Made by a program: the position numbers and the translations under genes. A stretch of 64,000 bases of DNA, taken from assembly GCF_004331685.1 (NCBI RefSeq), contig NZ_SJSM01000004.1, positions 372,001 through 436,000 of the forward strand, written 5' to 3'. Shown piece after piece: positions 25,842 to 35,400 of this stretch; the first letter of the stretch is position 1, and each line of letters begins with the position of its first letter. Source of the DNA: Pedobacter hiemivivus. GTDB lineage: Bacteria > Bacteroidota > Bacteroidia > Sphingobacteriales > Sphingobacteriaceae. The notes under the pieces were generated by a model, which had not been told where the DNA came from, did no database searches, and was given only the letters and a program-made list of their open reading frames with translations.

Positions 25842-27260
25842 TCATGTAATATTCCGCATCATTCCTTTAAAAATAAAAGCATGAAAAGGCAAAACTGCAT
25901 ACCAATATAACCTTCCTGTGAGACCTAAAGGTCGAAAAGTAGCCGTTTGTATAAACCTATTTTCCTTATCTATTTTAAATTCAAGCCAGGCTTCACCAGG
26001 TAACTTCATTTCTGCATACAACAGTAGCCGCCTATCCTTTTTATCGGCAAGAATTACTCTCCAGAAATCAATTACACTACCGGTCGATAGTGTATTGGAA
26101 TTTGTTCTCCCCCTTTGCAATCCCACTCCGCCAAACAACTTATCCAGGAAGCCCCGAATACCCCAAAGCCAATTTGCATAATACCATCCTGTTGCCCCAC
26201 CTATGGCCCAAACATTTTTCAATACACGCTCCGGATCATCTACCTTCATGGATCGTACATCTTTAAAACAGCCTTCCTGGGGAACTTCAATGAGTTTTTT
26301 AAAACGATCAGGATAAACATATCCATTCATCGCATCCCGCCAGCTGGAGATGACCTGGTTTTGATCTATTTTATCAAAAGCCAATTCAATCGACTGCTCA
26401 TAGGTAATGGGCTTAATGTTTAATCTTTCCTGCAGATCGTTTGGCTCTGCCACCACATCAACCTTCATACTCTCTACCAAACTGCCAGCCAAAGGATAAG
26501 AAACTGAGGTCACAAAATATAGCCAATAGGAAGAAAGCTTTGGTGTCATTACAGGTATGGTAAAAATCCATCGCTTCAGTCCCCTCATTTTAGCGAAACG
26601 CAAAAGCATCGCCTTGTAAGTGATTACCTCGGGACCTCCGATATCATATGCTTTGTTAAAAGCATAATCCTGCATCAGCAAACCTTCAAGAAAATGAAGT
26701 ACATCGCGAATACCTATGGGCTGACAACGCGTATTGATCCATTTAGGTGCAATCATTACAGGGAGTTTCTCTACAAGGTCCCTGATAATTTCAAAACTGG
26801 CACTTCCCGACCCCACAATAATGCCCGCCCGTAATGTAGTTAAGGCATACTTATGCGATTGCAAGGCCTCCTCAACACTCAGGCGTGAATTTAAATGTTT
26901 CGACAAATGCGCACTATTCACAATTCCACTTAAAAAGATAACTTGTTTCGCAGATGTGCGTTCTATGATGCTTTTAAAGTTATTTGCAGTCGACAGCTCA
27001 GCTTCAGAAAAATCGCCCTTTGCCGCCGACATGGAATGCATGAGATAATAGGCTACATCAATAGTTGTAGGTATATGGTCAAGACTTTCCTTGTTCAGGA
27101 AATCAACTTCAACAACTTCTAAATCAAACCCGGCATATTTACTTTTATCAAATCGGCTTTTATCCCGAACGCAACAAATCACCTGATGCCCATTTTCAAG
27201 CAAAACAGGCAGCAATCGCTGAGCGATGTAACCAGTAGCTCCTGTTAACAATATCCTCAT
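25842..27260 (-). CDS. SDR-type NAD(P)-binding protein with C-terminal DUF2867
   Basis: 472 residues. The N-terminal Rossmann motif is LLTGATGYIAQRLLPVLLEN (residues 4-23), with HQVICCVRD closing the second strand, as in atypical extended SDRs. SGIVNSAHLSKHLNSRLSVE and LRAGIIVGSGSASFEIIRDL follow family order. Residues about 325-472 form DUF2867 (VWAIGGATGWYYANWLWGIR, FWRVILADKKDRRLLLYAEM, PLGLTGRLYWYAVLPFHAF). It is transcribed away from the MarR gene, across a palindromic operator, so it is probably co-regulated with the carotenoid genes. Confidence 0.88.
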   Translation of the reverse strand: MRILLTGATGYIAQRLLPVLLENGHQVICCVRDKSRFDKSKYAGFDLEVVEVDFLNKESLDHIPTTIDVAYYLMHSMSAAKGDFSEAELSTANNFKSIIERTSAKQVIFLSGIVNSAHLSKHLNSRLSVEEALQSHKYALTTLRAGIIVGSGSASFEIIRDLVEKLPVMIAPKWINTRCQPIGIRDVLHFLEGLLMQDYAFNKAYDIGGPEVITYKAMLLRFAKMRGLKRWIFTIPVMTPKLSSYWLYFVTSVSYPLAGSLVESMKVDVVAEPNDLQERLNIKPITYEQSIELAFDKIDQNQVISSWRDAMNGYVYPDRFKKLIEVPQEGCFKDVRSMKVDDPERVLKNVWAIGGATGWYYANWLWGIRGFLDKLFGGVGLQRGRTNSNTLSTGSVIDFWRVILADKKDRRLLLYAEMKLPGEAWLEFKIDKENRFIQTATFRPLGLTGRLYWYAVLPFHAFIFKGMMRNIT

Positions 27261-27269
27261 ATCAATTTA

Positions 27270-27315
27270 TTAGTATTTATAATATACTATATTTAGTATT
27301 TATAGTATATTTGTG
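27270..27315. promoter_or_regulatory. palindromic operator and divergent promoter of the MarR/SDR pair
   Basis: AATATACTATA (27281-27291) and TATAGTATATT (27301-27311) are a perfect 11-base inverted repeat with a nine-base spacer. The same area is also a direct repeat of TTAGTATTTATA (27270 and 27293). The plus-strand -7 element TATATTTG (27306-27313) overlaps the right arm and lies 27 bases before the MarR ATG. A repressor bound here would block transcription both ways. Binding by the adjacent MarR protein is inferred. Confidence 0.65.
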
Positions 27316-27340
27316 TACTAATATACGCGATTATTTCATT

Positions 27341-28012
27341 ATGAACTATCAATTGATCAAAGAAGTTATTGAGCTCATGGAAAATTTTGAGCTTAGCGCA
27401 GAGTCCAAATCTTATACAAAAGATTTGAGCGGCTTCAAACGCTGGATTTATGATGCTGAAAAGGAAGCGCACCATCCCTCCAATGATATCGATTGGGAAG
27501 AAAAAGAAAATGGCCGAAGTCCGGATAGCGAGATCAATACCTTAATTGTTCATATGAATAGATATGCAAAAACCTATTCAAGGTCTGCCATACACGATTC
27601 GCCCTTCAGCACCCAGGAAGATTTTATATACCTAATTAATCTAAAAGCCTTTGGATCAATGACCAAAATGGAATTGATTAGAAGGAACCTTCAGGAAAAA
27701 CCTGTAGGTATGCAGATTATCAACCGACTGATTGGGCAAGGCTGGATAGACCAAAGCGATTCTATAGCGGATAAAAGAAGTAAAATCATTTCGATTACCA
27801 CTAAAGGAATTGATGCACTGGAAGAGATTATGGGTAAAATAAGGCAGGCCAGTCAGATTGTGACTGGAAACCTTAGCGATACGGAGAAAATGCAGTTAAT
27901 TAAAATACTTCAGAAATTGGATCGCTTTCATCAAGCTATATATGCTAAAAATATAGAGCCCGATCAGCTTATCCCTATCGCTTACAATGATTTTTTATTA
28001 AAAAACAATTAA
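27341..28012 (+). CDS. MarR-family transcriptional regulator
   Basis: I use the ATG at 27341 (223 residues); the longer frame would need a TTG that overlaps the -7 element. The winged helix lies at about 95-165 (EDFIYLINLKAFGSMTKMEL, IINRLIGQGWIDQSDSIADK, RSKIISITTKGIDALEEI). The N-terminal 90 residues are an extra helical/acidic part beyond a typical MarR (about 150 residues). It is the first gene of the carotenoid operon, 26 bases before crtI, and its own promoter holds a perfect palindrome, so autorepression with ligand or light/redox release is likely. Confidence 0.9.
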   Translation: MNYQLIKEVIELMENFELSAESKSYTKDLSGFKRWIYDAEKEAHHPSNDIDWEEKENGRSPDSEINTLIVHMNRYAKTYSRSAIHDSPFSTQEDFIYLINLKAFGSMTKMELIRRNLQEKPVGMQIINRLIGQGWIDQSDSIADKRSKIISITTKGIDALEEIMGKIRQASQIVTGNLSDTEKMQLIKILQKLDRFHQAIYAKNIEPDQLIPIAYNDFLLKNN

Positions 28013-28038
28013 AGCTAGCCCATAAATAAAACTCCTCT

Positions 28039-29547
28039 ATGAAAGCGCCAGATTCAAAAAAGACGATAGCCATAATTGGCGCTGGAATTTCCGGTCTTTC
28101 GGCTGCAGCTTATGCCGCTCAGGCTGGTAATGAAGTGCATGTTTATGAAAAGCATGCTCAGCCTGGAGGAAGAGCCAGGCAGTTCAGAACAGAAAACGGC
28201 TATGTATTTGATATGGGCCCAAGCTGGTATTGGATGCCCGATATTATTGATAATTTCTTCCTCGATTTTGGTTATAAAGCAAGTGACTTTTATCAGCTTA
28301 TTTCTCTTAACCCTCAGTTTGAAATGGTTTTTGAGGATGGACTGCTTACCGTTCCGGAATCTTATGAGGATTTAAAAAAATTGTTTGAGCAGCTAGAAAC
28401 AGGTGCAGGTAAAAAATTCGATGCCTTCATGAGCGCCGCAAAGTACAAATACGAAGTAGGAATGCAGGATTTTGTGAACAAACCCTGTTACAGCTGGCTG
28501 GAGTTTGTCTCCCCTAAAATTGCTGGCAGCGCTTTAAAACTGGATCTACTATCAAATTTCAGAAGCTACGTTAGCAAGTATTTTTCACATCCCAAACTAA
28601 AAACCTTAATGGAGTTTCCGGTTATTTTTCTGGGTGCTTCCCCTAAAAATATTCCGGCACTTTATAGCCTAATGAACTATGGCGGTTACGCTTTGGGTAC
28701 TTGGTATCCCATGGGCGGATTTTACCAGTTGGTATTGGGGATGAAAGAAGTAGCAGAGAAACAAGGTGCTCTTTTCCATTTTAATCAAAACGTAGAAAAG
28801 ATCGTTACTGAGGAAGGAGTTGCCAGCGGGATAGTCGTAAATGGAGAATTTAAGGAGTTTGATGCCATTATTGCCTCTTCAGATTACCACCATACCGAAA
28901 CACTGCTAAACAGCGAATTGCGTAACTATGATCAAAAGTATTGGAAAAGCAGAACCTTTGCGCCCTCCTGCCTGATTTACTATTTAGGATTTAAAGAAAA
29001 ACTTCCCAATCTTAAACATCATACCTTATTTTTTGAAAATGATCTGGATGAACACATTAAGAGCATTTACGAAGAAAAAAAATGGCCTGAAAAACCATTG
29101 TTTTATGCTTGCTGTCCATCCCAAACAGATCCTGACGTAGCACCCGAAGGACATGAGAATGTGTTTCTGCTTATGCCACTGGCAACCGGACTTAATGACG
29201 AGGAAAGTACGCGTGAGCACTATTTTCAGGATATGATTAAACGTTTAGAAAAACATACCGGAGCAAAAGATTTATTATCAAAATTAAATTACAAACGAAG
29301 CTATGGTGTGGATGATTTTATCAGCGATTACAATGCTTACGGCGGCAATGCCTATGGCCTGGCCAATACATTATCGCAAACCGCAGTATTGAAACCCGGT
29401 ATTAAAAACAAGCATTTGTCGAATTTATTTTATACTGGGCAGTTGACCGTGCCTGGTCCTGGTGTACCCCCATCCATTATCTCCGGTAAAATAGTAGCAA
29501 AAGAAGTAAATAAGCTTAAACAAACAAGACGTGAAAAAATTATTTGA
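28039..29547 (+). CDS. crtI: phytoene desaturase (lycopene-forming)
   Basis: 502 residues. The FAD-binding Rossmann motif IAIIGAGISGLSAAAYAAQA lies at residues 11-30, with YEKHAQPGGRARQF next. The C-terminal flavin-contact stretch YGGNAYGLANTLSQTAVL and LFYTGQLTVPGPGVPPSIIS are the CrtI/CrtN signature. It converts phytoene to lycopene by four desaturations at the membrane surface; the Bacteroidota zeaxanthin context favours the four-step type. It overlaps the next gene by 17 bases. Confidence 0.95.
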   Translation: MKAPDSKKTIAIIGAGISGLSAAAYAAQAGNEVHVYEKHAQPGGRARQFRTENGYVFDMGPSWYWMPDIIDNFFLDFGYKASDFYQLISLNPQFEMVFEDGLLTVPESYEDLKKLFEQLETGAGKKFDAFMSAAKYKYEVGMQDFVNKPCYSWLEFVSPKIAGSALKLDLLSNFRSYVSKYFSHPKLKTLMEFPVIFLGASPKNIPALYSLMNYGGYALGTWYPMGGFYQLVLGMKEVAEKQGALFHFNQNVEKIVTEEGVASGIVVNGEFKEFDAIIASSDYHHTETLLNSELRNYDQKYWKSRTFAPSCLIYYLGFKEKLPNLKHHTLFFENDLDEHIKSIYEEKKWPEKPLFYACCPSQTDPDVAPEGHENVFLLMPLATGLNDEESTREHYFQDMIKRLEKHTGAKDLLSKLNYKRSYGVDDFISDYNAYGGNAYGLANTLSQTAVLKPGIKNKHLSNLFYTGQLTVPGPGVPPSIISGKIVAKEVNKLKQTRREKII

Positions 29548-30367
29548 TGAATTGGCTTACAAGGTGAGCAAAGCGGTTACGGAAAAATATAGCACCAGTT
29601 TTTCATTAGGAATTCTGGCGTTAAAACCGTCCATTCGTCATGCCATTTATGCGATCTATGGTTATGTGCGTCTGGCCGATGAAATTGTAGACAGCTTTCA
29701 CGAGTATGATAAAGCTTGTCTGCTGGAACGTTTTAAATTAGAAACCTGGACTGCCCTGGAAGAGGGTATTTCCCTTAACCCTATTTTACAATCCTTTCAG
29801 GACACTGTCAATCATTTTTCCATCGACAAAACCTTAATTGAACAGTTTCTGCATAGCATGCAAATGGATTTGCAGCAAATAGATTACAATTCTGATTTGT
29901 ATAATGAATACATCTTAGGTTCGGCTGAAGTTGTAGGGTTGATGTGTCTTCAAGTATTTGTGGAGGGTAATAAACAAGCATTTGATAATCTAAAACCTTA
30001 TGCTATGAAATTAGGCTCAGCCTTTCAAAAAATAAACTTTTTACGCGATCTGAAGGACGATTATTATGTTTTGGGCCGCAGTTACTTCCCCAATATTGAT
30101 ATGAAAACCTTCGACAATGAAATCAAATTAGAAATTGAAAATGAGATTGAAGCAGAGTTTAAAGAAGCATTAATTGGGATAAAAAAATTGCCGGTTTCTT
30201 CGAAATTTGGCGTGTACCTGGCGTACAAATATTACCTATCATTGTTTAAAAAAATAAAGAGTACGCCTGCAGATAAAATTATGAACCAAAGGATACGTAT
30301 TCCAAACAGTCAAAAATTCTCTCTGGCAATGAGTAGCTATGTACAATATAAGATGGCCATACTATGA
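29531..30367 (+). CDS. crtB: phytoene synthase
   Basis: 278 residues with a GTG start at 29531 inside the end of crtI; no nearer ATG exists and the frame is otherwise intact. Two Asp-rich motifs for the diphosphate-Mg site are present: YGYVRLADEIVDSFH (DEIVD) and LRDLKDDYYVLGRSYFP (D-x-x-x-D). It condenses two geranylgeranyl diphosphates to phytoene. Co-translation with crtI is likely from the overlap. No geranylgeranyl diphosphate synthase is encoded in this operon. Confidence 0.95.
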   Translation: MKKLFDELAYKVSKAVTEKYSTSFSLGILALKPSIRHAIYAIYGYVRLADEIVDSFHEYDKACLLERFKLETWTALEEGISLNPILQSFQDTVNHFSIDKTLIEQFLHSMQMDLQQIDYNSDLYNEYILGSAEVVGLMCLQVFVEGNKQAFDNLKPYAMKLGSAFQKINFLRDLKDDYYVLGRSYFPNIDMKTFDNEIKLEIENEIEAEFKEALIGIKKLPVSSKFGVYLAYKYYLSLFKKIKSTPADKIMNQRIRIPNSQKFSLAMSSYVQYKMAIL

Positions 30368-30822
30368 TTTTAAAAAAAGCAATGATTTTGGTTATCTTTT
30401 CCCTGCTTGGTATGGCTTGTTATGGGCAAAGTATGGATTTAGAAAGCATTAGGGCCAATTACCAAAAAGCTGTTTCGGACAAAAAACTTTGTCATACCAT
30501 GATCAAAGGACTGAGTACGGGTACCGAAAGCTCAGTACACCTAACCTACCTGGGTGCATTTCAAATGATATGGGCAAAACACATTATCAATCCAATATCA
30601 AAACTCAAGACATTCAACACTGGCAAAAAGAAGATTGAGGCTGCTGTAATGGCCGACCCTATCAATGTAGAAATCAGAATACTGCGGTTATCGATCCAGA
30701 AAAACAGTCCTGCATTTTTGGGATACCATAAAAACATTGAGGAGGACCAAAAATTTATTCAAGCCAACAATAAAAATATTACGTCTACGCATTTGAGAAA
30801 TATGATGGAAGCGCTTATCTAA
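30364..30822 (+). CDS. secreted protein of unknown function in the carotenoid operon
   Basis: 152 residues. A signal peptide (MILKKAMILVIFSLLGMACY, cleavage probably before GQS) is followed by an all-helical domain (LTYLGAFQMIWAKHIINPIS, KKKIEAAVMADPINVEIRIL) that looks TPR-like. It overlaps crtB by four bases (ATGA). I recall similar small secreted proteins in other Bacteroidota carotenoid operons, but no role has been assigned to my knowledge. It could help place or sense carotenoids in the envelope. Confidence 0.7.
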   Translation: MILKKAMILVIFSLLGMACYGQSMDLESIRANYQKAVSDKKLCHTMIKGLSTGTESSVHLTYLGAFQMIWAKHIINPISKLKTFNTGKKKIEAAVMADPINVEIRILRLSIQKNSPAFLGYHKNIEEDQKFIQANNKNITSTHLRNMMEALI

Positions 30823-30833
30823 AAAACAAAAAA

Positions 30834-31301
30834 ATGATTTATCAACTTAAAAGAACGCAACAACTATATTGTGATATGCAAAGTGCCTGGGATTTCTTTT
30901 CTTCCCCACACAATCTTTCGCGTATCACGCCCAAAGAAATGGGCTTTGTTGTATTAAGCGATCTACCTGAGGGGGATATATATAAAGGAATGATTATCAA
31001 TTATACCGTTTCTCCTGTGCTGGGTATTCCATTGAAATGGCAGACTCAAATTACGGAGGTTAACTACCAAAAAAGCTTTACCGATTTTCAGAAAAAAGGT
31101 CCCTACAAGTTATGGAGACATCATCATGAATTTATCCCAAACCAAAATGGTGTTTTGATGGTAGATACTGTGGATTATGAATTGCCATTTGGTATCATTG
31201 GCAATATGGTGCACAGTTTAATGGTAAAGAAAAAATTGGAGCATATTTTTGACTACCGTAATCAGGTTTTAGAACAGATATTTATACCGTTAAAACATTA
31301 A
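30834..31301 (+). CDS. SRPBCC-family (START-like) protein
   Basis: 155 residues. N-terminal YQLKRTQQLYCDMQSAWDFF followed by SSPHNLSRITPKEMGF is the coenzyme-Q-binding/START-like opening. The later strands (GVLMVDTVDYELPFGIIGN) and the long C-terminal helix complete a hydrophobic-pocket fold. In a carotenoid operon a role in binding or moving an isoprenoid intermediate is plausible; this is inference. It starts 11 bases after the secreted gene and ends two bases before crtZ. Confidence 0.85.
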   Translation: MIYQLKRTQQLYCDMQSAWDFFSSPHNLSRITPKEMGFVVLSDLPEGDIYKGMIINYTVSPVLGIPLKWQTQITEVNYQKSFTDFQKKGPYKLWRHHHEFIPNQNGVLMVDTVDYELPFGIIGNMVHSLMVKKKLEHIFDYRNQVLEQIFIPLKH

Positions 31302-31303
31302 AC

Positions 31304-31759
31304 ATGAATTTCATTATCCTACTGATCACATTTATATTGATGGAGGGTGCCACCTGGTTTATCCATAAGTATATCATGCATGGTCTTTTATGGGTATTGC
31401 ATCATGACCATCACGACCACAGTACTGAGGGTTCTTTTGAGAAAAATGACTACTTCTTTGTGATTTTTGCTTTACCGGCTATTGCGTTGATCTATTTCGG
31501 TTCCCTAAATCAATTTAATTACTTGTTTTACATAGGACTGGCTATTACACTTTACGGAATGGCCTATTTCTTTGTGCATGACATCTTTATTCATCAACGC
31601 TTTAAATATCTGGCAAATACCCAAAATCCTTACTTACTAGCGATTCGCAGGGCGCACAAACAACATCATAAACACCTGGGCAAAGAAGAAGGTGAATGCT
31701 TTGGTTTTTTGTATGTCCCAATGAAATATTTCAAAATGTATTATAAAAAAAATAAGTAA
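31304..31759 (+). CDS. crtZ: beta-carotene 3-hydroxylase (fatty-acid-hydroxylase superfamily)
   Basis: 151 residues, four hydrophobic segments. All His boxes for the di-iron centre are present: H21-KYIM-H26, H33-HDHH-D-H39, VHDIFIH (H92 and H97) and H118-KQHHKH. Length is typical for CrtZ. It hydroxylates both rings of beta-carotene to give zeaxanthin via cryptoxanthin. Its stop codon overlaps the start of the lycopene cyclase gene by one base. Confidence 0.93.
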   Translation: MNFIILLITFILMEGATWFIHKYIMHGLLWVLHHDHHDHSTEGSFEKNDYFFVIFALPAIALIYFGSLNQFNYLFYIGLAITLYGMAYFFVHDIFIHQRFKYLANTQNPYLLAIRRAHKQHHKHLGKEEGECFGFLYVPMKYFKMYYKKNK

Positions 31760-32442
31760 TGAAACCCTACACTTACTTGTTAATTAATTTACTGACCATC
31801 AGCATTTGCTTTATTTTCTCCTTTGACAAGAGAATTCAGTTCAATAAGCATTTTCCAGCCTTTCTAAAAGCGAGTATTTTAGTCGCTATCCCTTTTATTG
31901 CCTGGGATGTATGGTTTACCGCTCATCAGGTATGGTGGTTCAATACAGATTATACTACAGGCTTGATGCTTTTGGGATTGCCTGTTGAAGAGTGGCTTTT
32001 TTTTATCTGTATCCCATTTTCGTGTGTATTTACTTATTTCTGCCTGGACAAATTCTTCAATCTTACCTGGCTAAGTGCCTTTAACAACATCATTGTTTTT
32101 GTAAGTATCATCACATGCACAGTTATAGCATTATTGCATTTCGATAAGTCCTACACTTTTGTAACCGCTATAGTCACAGCAGCAACGCTAATTTATCTAC
32201 ATTTTGTAGTAAGAGCGGCCTGGATCGGTCAGGCATCTTTTGTATTTGCTATTCTGATGCTGGGATTTTTCCCTGTTAATGGTGTTTTGACAGGTACGGG
32301 CTTGGAGTCGCCAATTGTGAATTACAATCCGAAGAGTTTCTTAAATATTCGGATCCTTACTATTCCAATAGAAGATGCCGTGTATGGCTATACACAGTTC
32401 TTACTCAACATCTACTTATTTAAAGTGTTTCAAAAACAATAG
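31759..32442 (+). CDS. crtY: lycopene beta-cyclase, fused CrtYcd type
   Basis: 227 residues, about seven hydrophobic segments. It holds the two half-repeats of the heterodimeric cyclase family in one chain, each with a Pro-x-Glu motif: LLGLPVEEWLFFICIP near residue 74 and ILTIPIEDAVYGYTQF near 198. It is integral to the membrane and cyclises both ends of lycopene to beta-carotene. Last gene of the operon; the product set (CrtI, B, Z, Ycd) predicts zeaxanthin. Confidence 0.9.
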   Translation: MKPYTYLLINLLTISICFIFSFDKRIQFNKHFPAFLKASILVAIPFIAWDVWFTAHQVWWFNTDYTTGLMLLGLPVEEWLFFICIPFSCVFTYFCLDKFFNLTWLSAFNNIIVFVSIITCTVIALLHFDKSYTFVTAIVTAATLIYLHFVVRAAWIGQASFVFAILMLGFFPVNGVLTGTGLESPIVNYNPKSFLNIRILTIPIEDAVYGYTQFLLNIYLFKVFQKQ

Positions 32443-32486
32443 TTTAGTCCTACCATTTAATAAAATGCTATTTGTTAATTCCCAGA

Positions 32487-35400
32487 CTAACGAACAAGCG
32501 TTAAACTACCCTTTAGTAAACCGCAGCCTCTCTTGAGGTCAATAATATAATAATACGTTCCTATTGGCAATTCGTTTCCATCCCCCCTGCCATTAAATGG
32601 AGTATGATATCCTGTAGATTCAAAGATCTTATGTCCGTAACGATTATAAATGGCTACTGTAGCTTCAGGATAGTTCTGCATTCCCGGTATCAGCCATTCA
32701 TCATTTACACCGTCGTTATTTGGAGAAATTGCATTAGCGAGCTTGCTTAAGCCGTCATTTTCTATAGTAACCTTACAGCTCGAAGCCATACTTTCGCAGC
32801 TGCCCTGTCGCAGGACCACACTAAAACGCTGGCTTTTGCTAACATTTACTTTAAACGAGCCCGTACCATTTTGATCGACAATACCCCCCCCTTCATTGTA
32901 AAGCAGATAATTGCCCTTCAGCGGTTGTAGCACCTGGACCACTGCATTACCGGCAGCACAGATTTTTAGATCGTTTACTACCGGTGCAGGCAAGGTTCTA
33001 CTTTCATCATTAACAGTATAAGAAATTGTTTGCCTGCTGCAAGCCAGTGCATCTCCAATGGTAAGTTGGTATACGCCTGCTTTTATTCCATCCAATATAG
33101 CTCCCGATCCTAATGTACGTCCGCCAGTATCTTTCCATTCATAAAAATAAGGAAGCTGCCCCCCACTCAAGCCTGGCGCGCTGATCTGACCTTTTCCAAG
33201 ACCGCATTCGTCGTTGCGTATCCTTTCCATCCCTCGGTTAATGGAAGCCCCCATCACGTTGCCAATACTGTACTGCTGTAAAAAACGCTCACAACCCAGA
33301 TCATCAATGGCATACAGATCGTATGCCCCAGGGCCCTGATTTTCCAATATCCGGGAATTCCCAACCTGAATGCCTGCGTTGTTCTTCCAAAAGCAGGAAG
33401 GAGGTTGATCTTTGGTGAATATCGCTTCAATTTTTCCATTGTCTAAACCACAGGTAGCAGCTGTGATGATTTTTGTAGTGGAATAATTCCGGGTAGATTG
33501 AGCCAGCTCTATAATGAATTCTTCGCTGGTTTTAGTGCATACTGAGTTAGCGGCAACCAAACGATATTTACCCGCTGGTTGATCTGTTAAGTCTACTGAA
33601 CTGCCAACAAGGCTACCGCCCGCATCCAACCATTGGTAGTCGGTAGCACCGCTTACTGTAATCCCGCTAATCCGGCCATTACTGGTGTTACATGTAGCTT
33701 TATCGATTAACTTATTTACCGTATTGATGGTAATGCCATTAATTTCGGTCACCTCGATTGGTGTCGACACTATCGGGGAACAACTACTACCATCCTTTAC
33801 TTCCAGTGTATACCATCCGGCAACTACATCTACAAGCTCTTTATTAGTTCCCCGCACTTCCCCCGCCGCATTTCTCCATTTGTAACTTAAGGTTCCTGAT
33901 CCTGTAACCTGTATATTTTTAATATATCCTGTTGCTGTATTACATGAACTGCCTTTAATGCCTGGTGCTGATTGGTCGATATTGGGCCCAGCAACATTCA
34001 CCAGCACATAAGGACCAAAATCTTTAACACAACCGGTTTGGTTTGTAAGCCGCAAAGTATAAGTACCAGGAGGCACATTGGTTAACTCTCTGCTTGTCCC
34101 CTTTAGCTCATTATTTTCGTTGAGCCATTGTATGGTCTCAAAACGATTTGGAAAGAGATTTAGAATAGACCCTGCATTTCCACAGGATGGATGGATCAGT
34201 TGGGGTGTTCCACCAAAAGCCAGCTGTGGCATATGGTTTTCAATGATGACCCATTCTGATTCTATAATGCAGCCAAACTGATTGGCCCTTAACTTATATT
34301 TACCTGCCGGCTGATTCTCCAGATCAAGCGTAGTCCCTACCACCTCTTCCGCTTCATTTAACCATTCTACCTTATTAACATTAACAGTAAAGGCACCTTC
34401 AATTTTACCTTTGTTACCATCACAGGTTTGATGAGTTACTGTAAATCTCGGTTCATTGTAAGGAAACATATAGATCCTTGGGTCAGAAAATTCGGAAGTA
34501 AGCTGATTTAAAGTTGCCGAAGCCATTACACTTACCCCCGATTCAATTGTTCCATCATACCTCCAATTACCCAAGGGATCGGCGGTTACGGTAGCAAAAT
34601 AGCGCTTTGGTTGACAATTGGTACATTCAGGGTCGGTATAATACAGTTCTACCCGGGCACCTGCTTTTGTCGTCCCCGCAACGTAAGTGGCTGTTTTTTC
34701 TTTTAAAAACACCTCCAGAGGTTTGCTAAAAGGCCCCGTGAAACTGTATAAAAAAGGTATTCCCGGGTTGCAATACAAAGTATTGTGGCTCAACTCTACG
34801 CTAGATACATTTTCAGCAGAAATAGCAAATAGGTCTTTCGGATAGACCGGAAAAGCACCGGTATTGGTGATCACATTGCCTTCGGATGTAGCCGAACCGC
34901 CAACCAGAACCCTCCCGTTCATATCGTAAAACCTGAGGGCTTCAGACTGGATGGGCAAGCTGGTACTCCCTGTGCGCGAGGTTCCAAAGAAATTGCGGTT
35001 TATCCTGATATTACAATTATCCAGCCCACGGAAGCTTAAACCTGCACCATAGACATTGTCAGTAACGTCCATATTTATAGTTCCTGTATGGTTTAGCCTG
35101 ACATCGGCTATAAAGCTATGATAAATAGAATTCCGGGTAACCGTTGCTCCCGGTCGCTCAGCATTCCTATTTGCAGTAAAGATGTTATTCTTGACCAGTA
35201 CAGCTATATTTTGTGAGATCAGCTGATTTATAACTCCAAAATTGATTTCAACCGATCCATAGAGGAGATTCCCTTCTTCAGCTGTATGACCTCCTATAAT
35301 TAAGTTGCGATTTCCATAAGTAAATATTCCGGTCAAAATGCTTGTGACAATATCCAAACCGTTCTCTTTTATGCCAAAAAAGTTATTCTTTAAAGTCAGG

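Noticed and set aside
27311..27340. TTG start for the MarR gene
   Set aside because: It would overlap the -7 promoter element TATATTTG; the ATG at 27341 fits the promoter spacing.
28039..32442. Presence of a geranylgeranyl diphosphate synthase (crtE) in the carotenoid operon
   Set aside because: No protein in the window has the two DDxxD-type prenyl synthase motifs; the precursor must come from a gene elsewhere.
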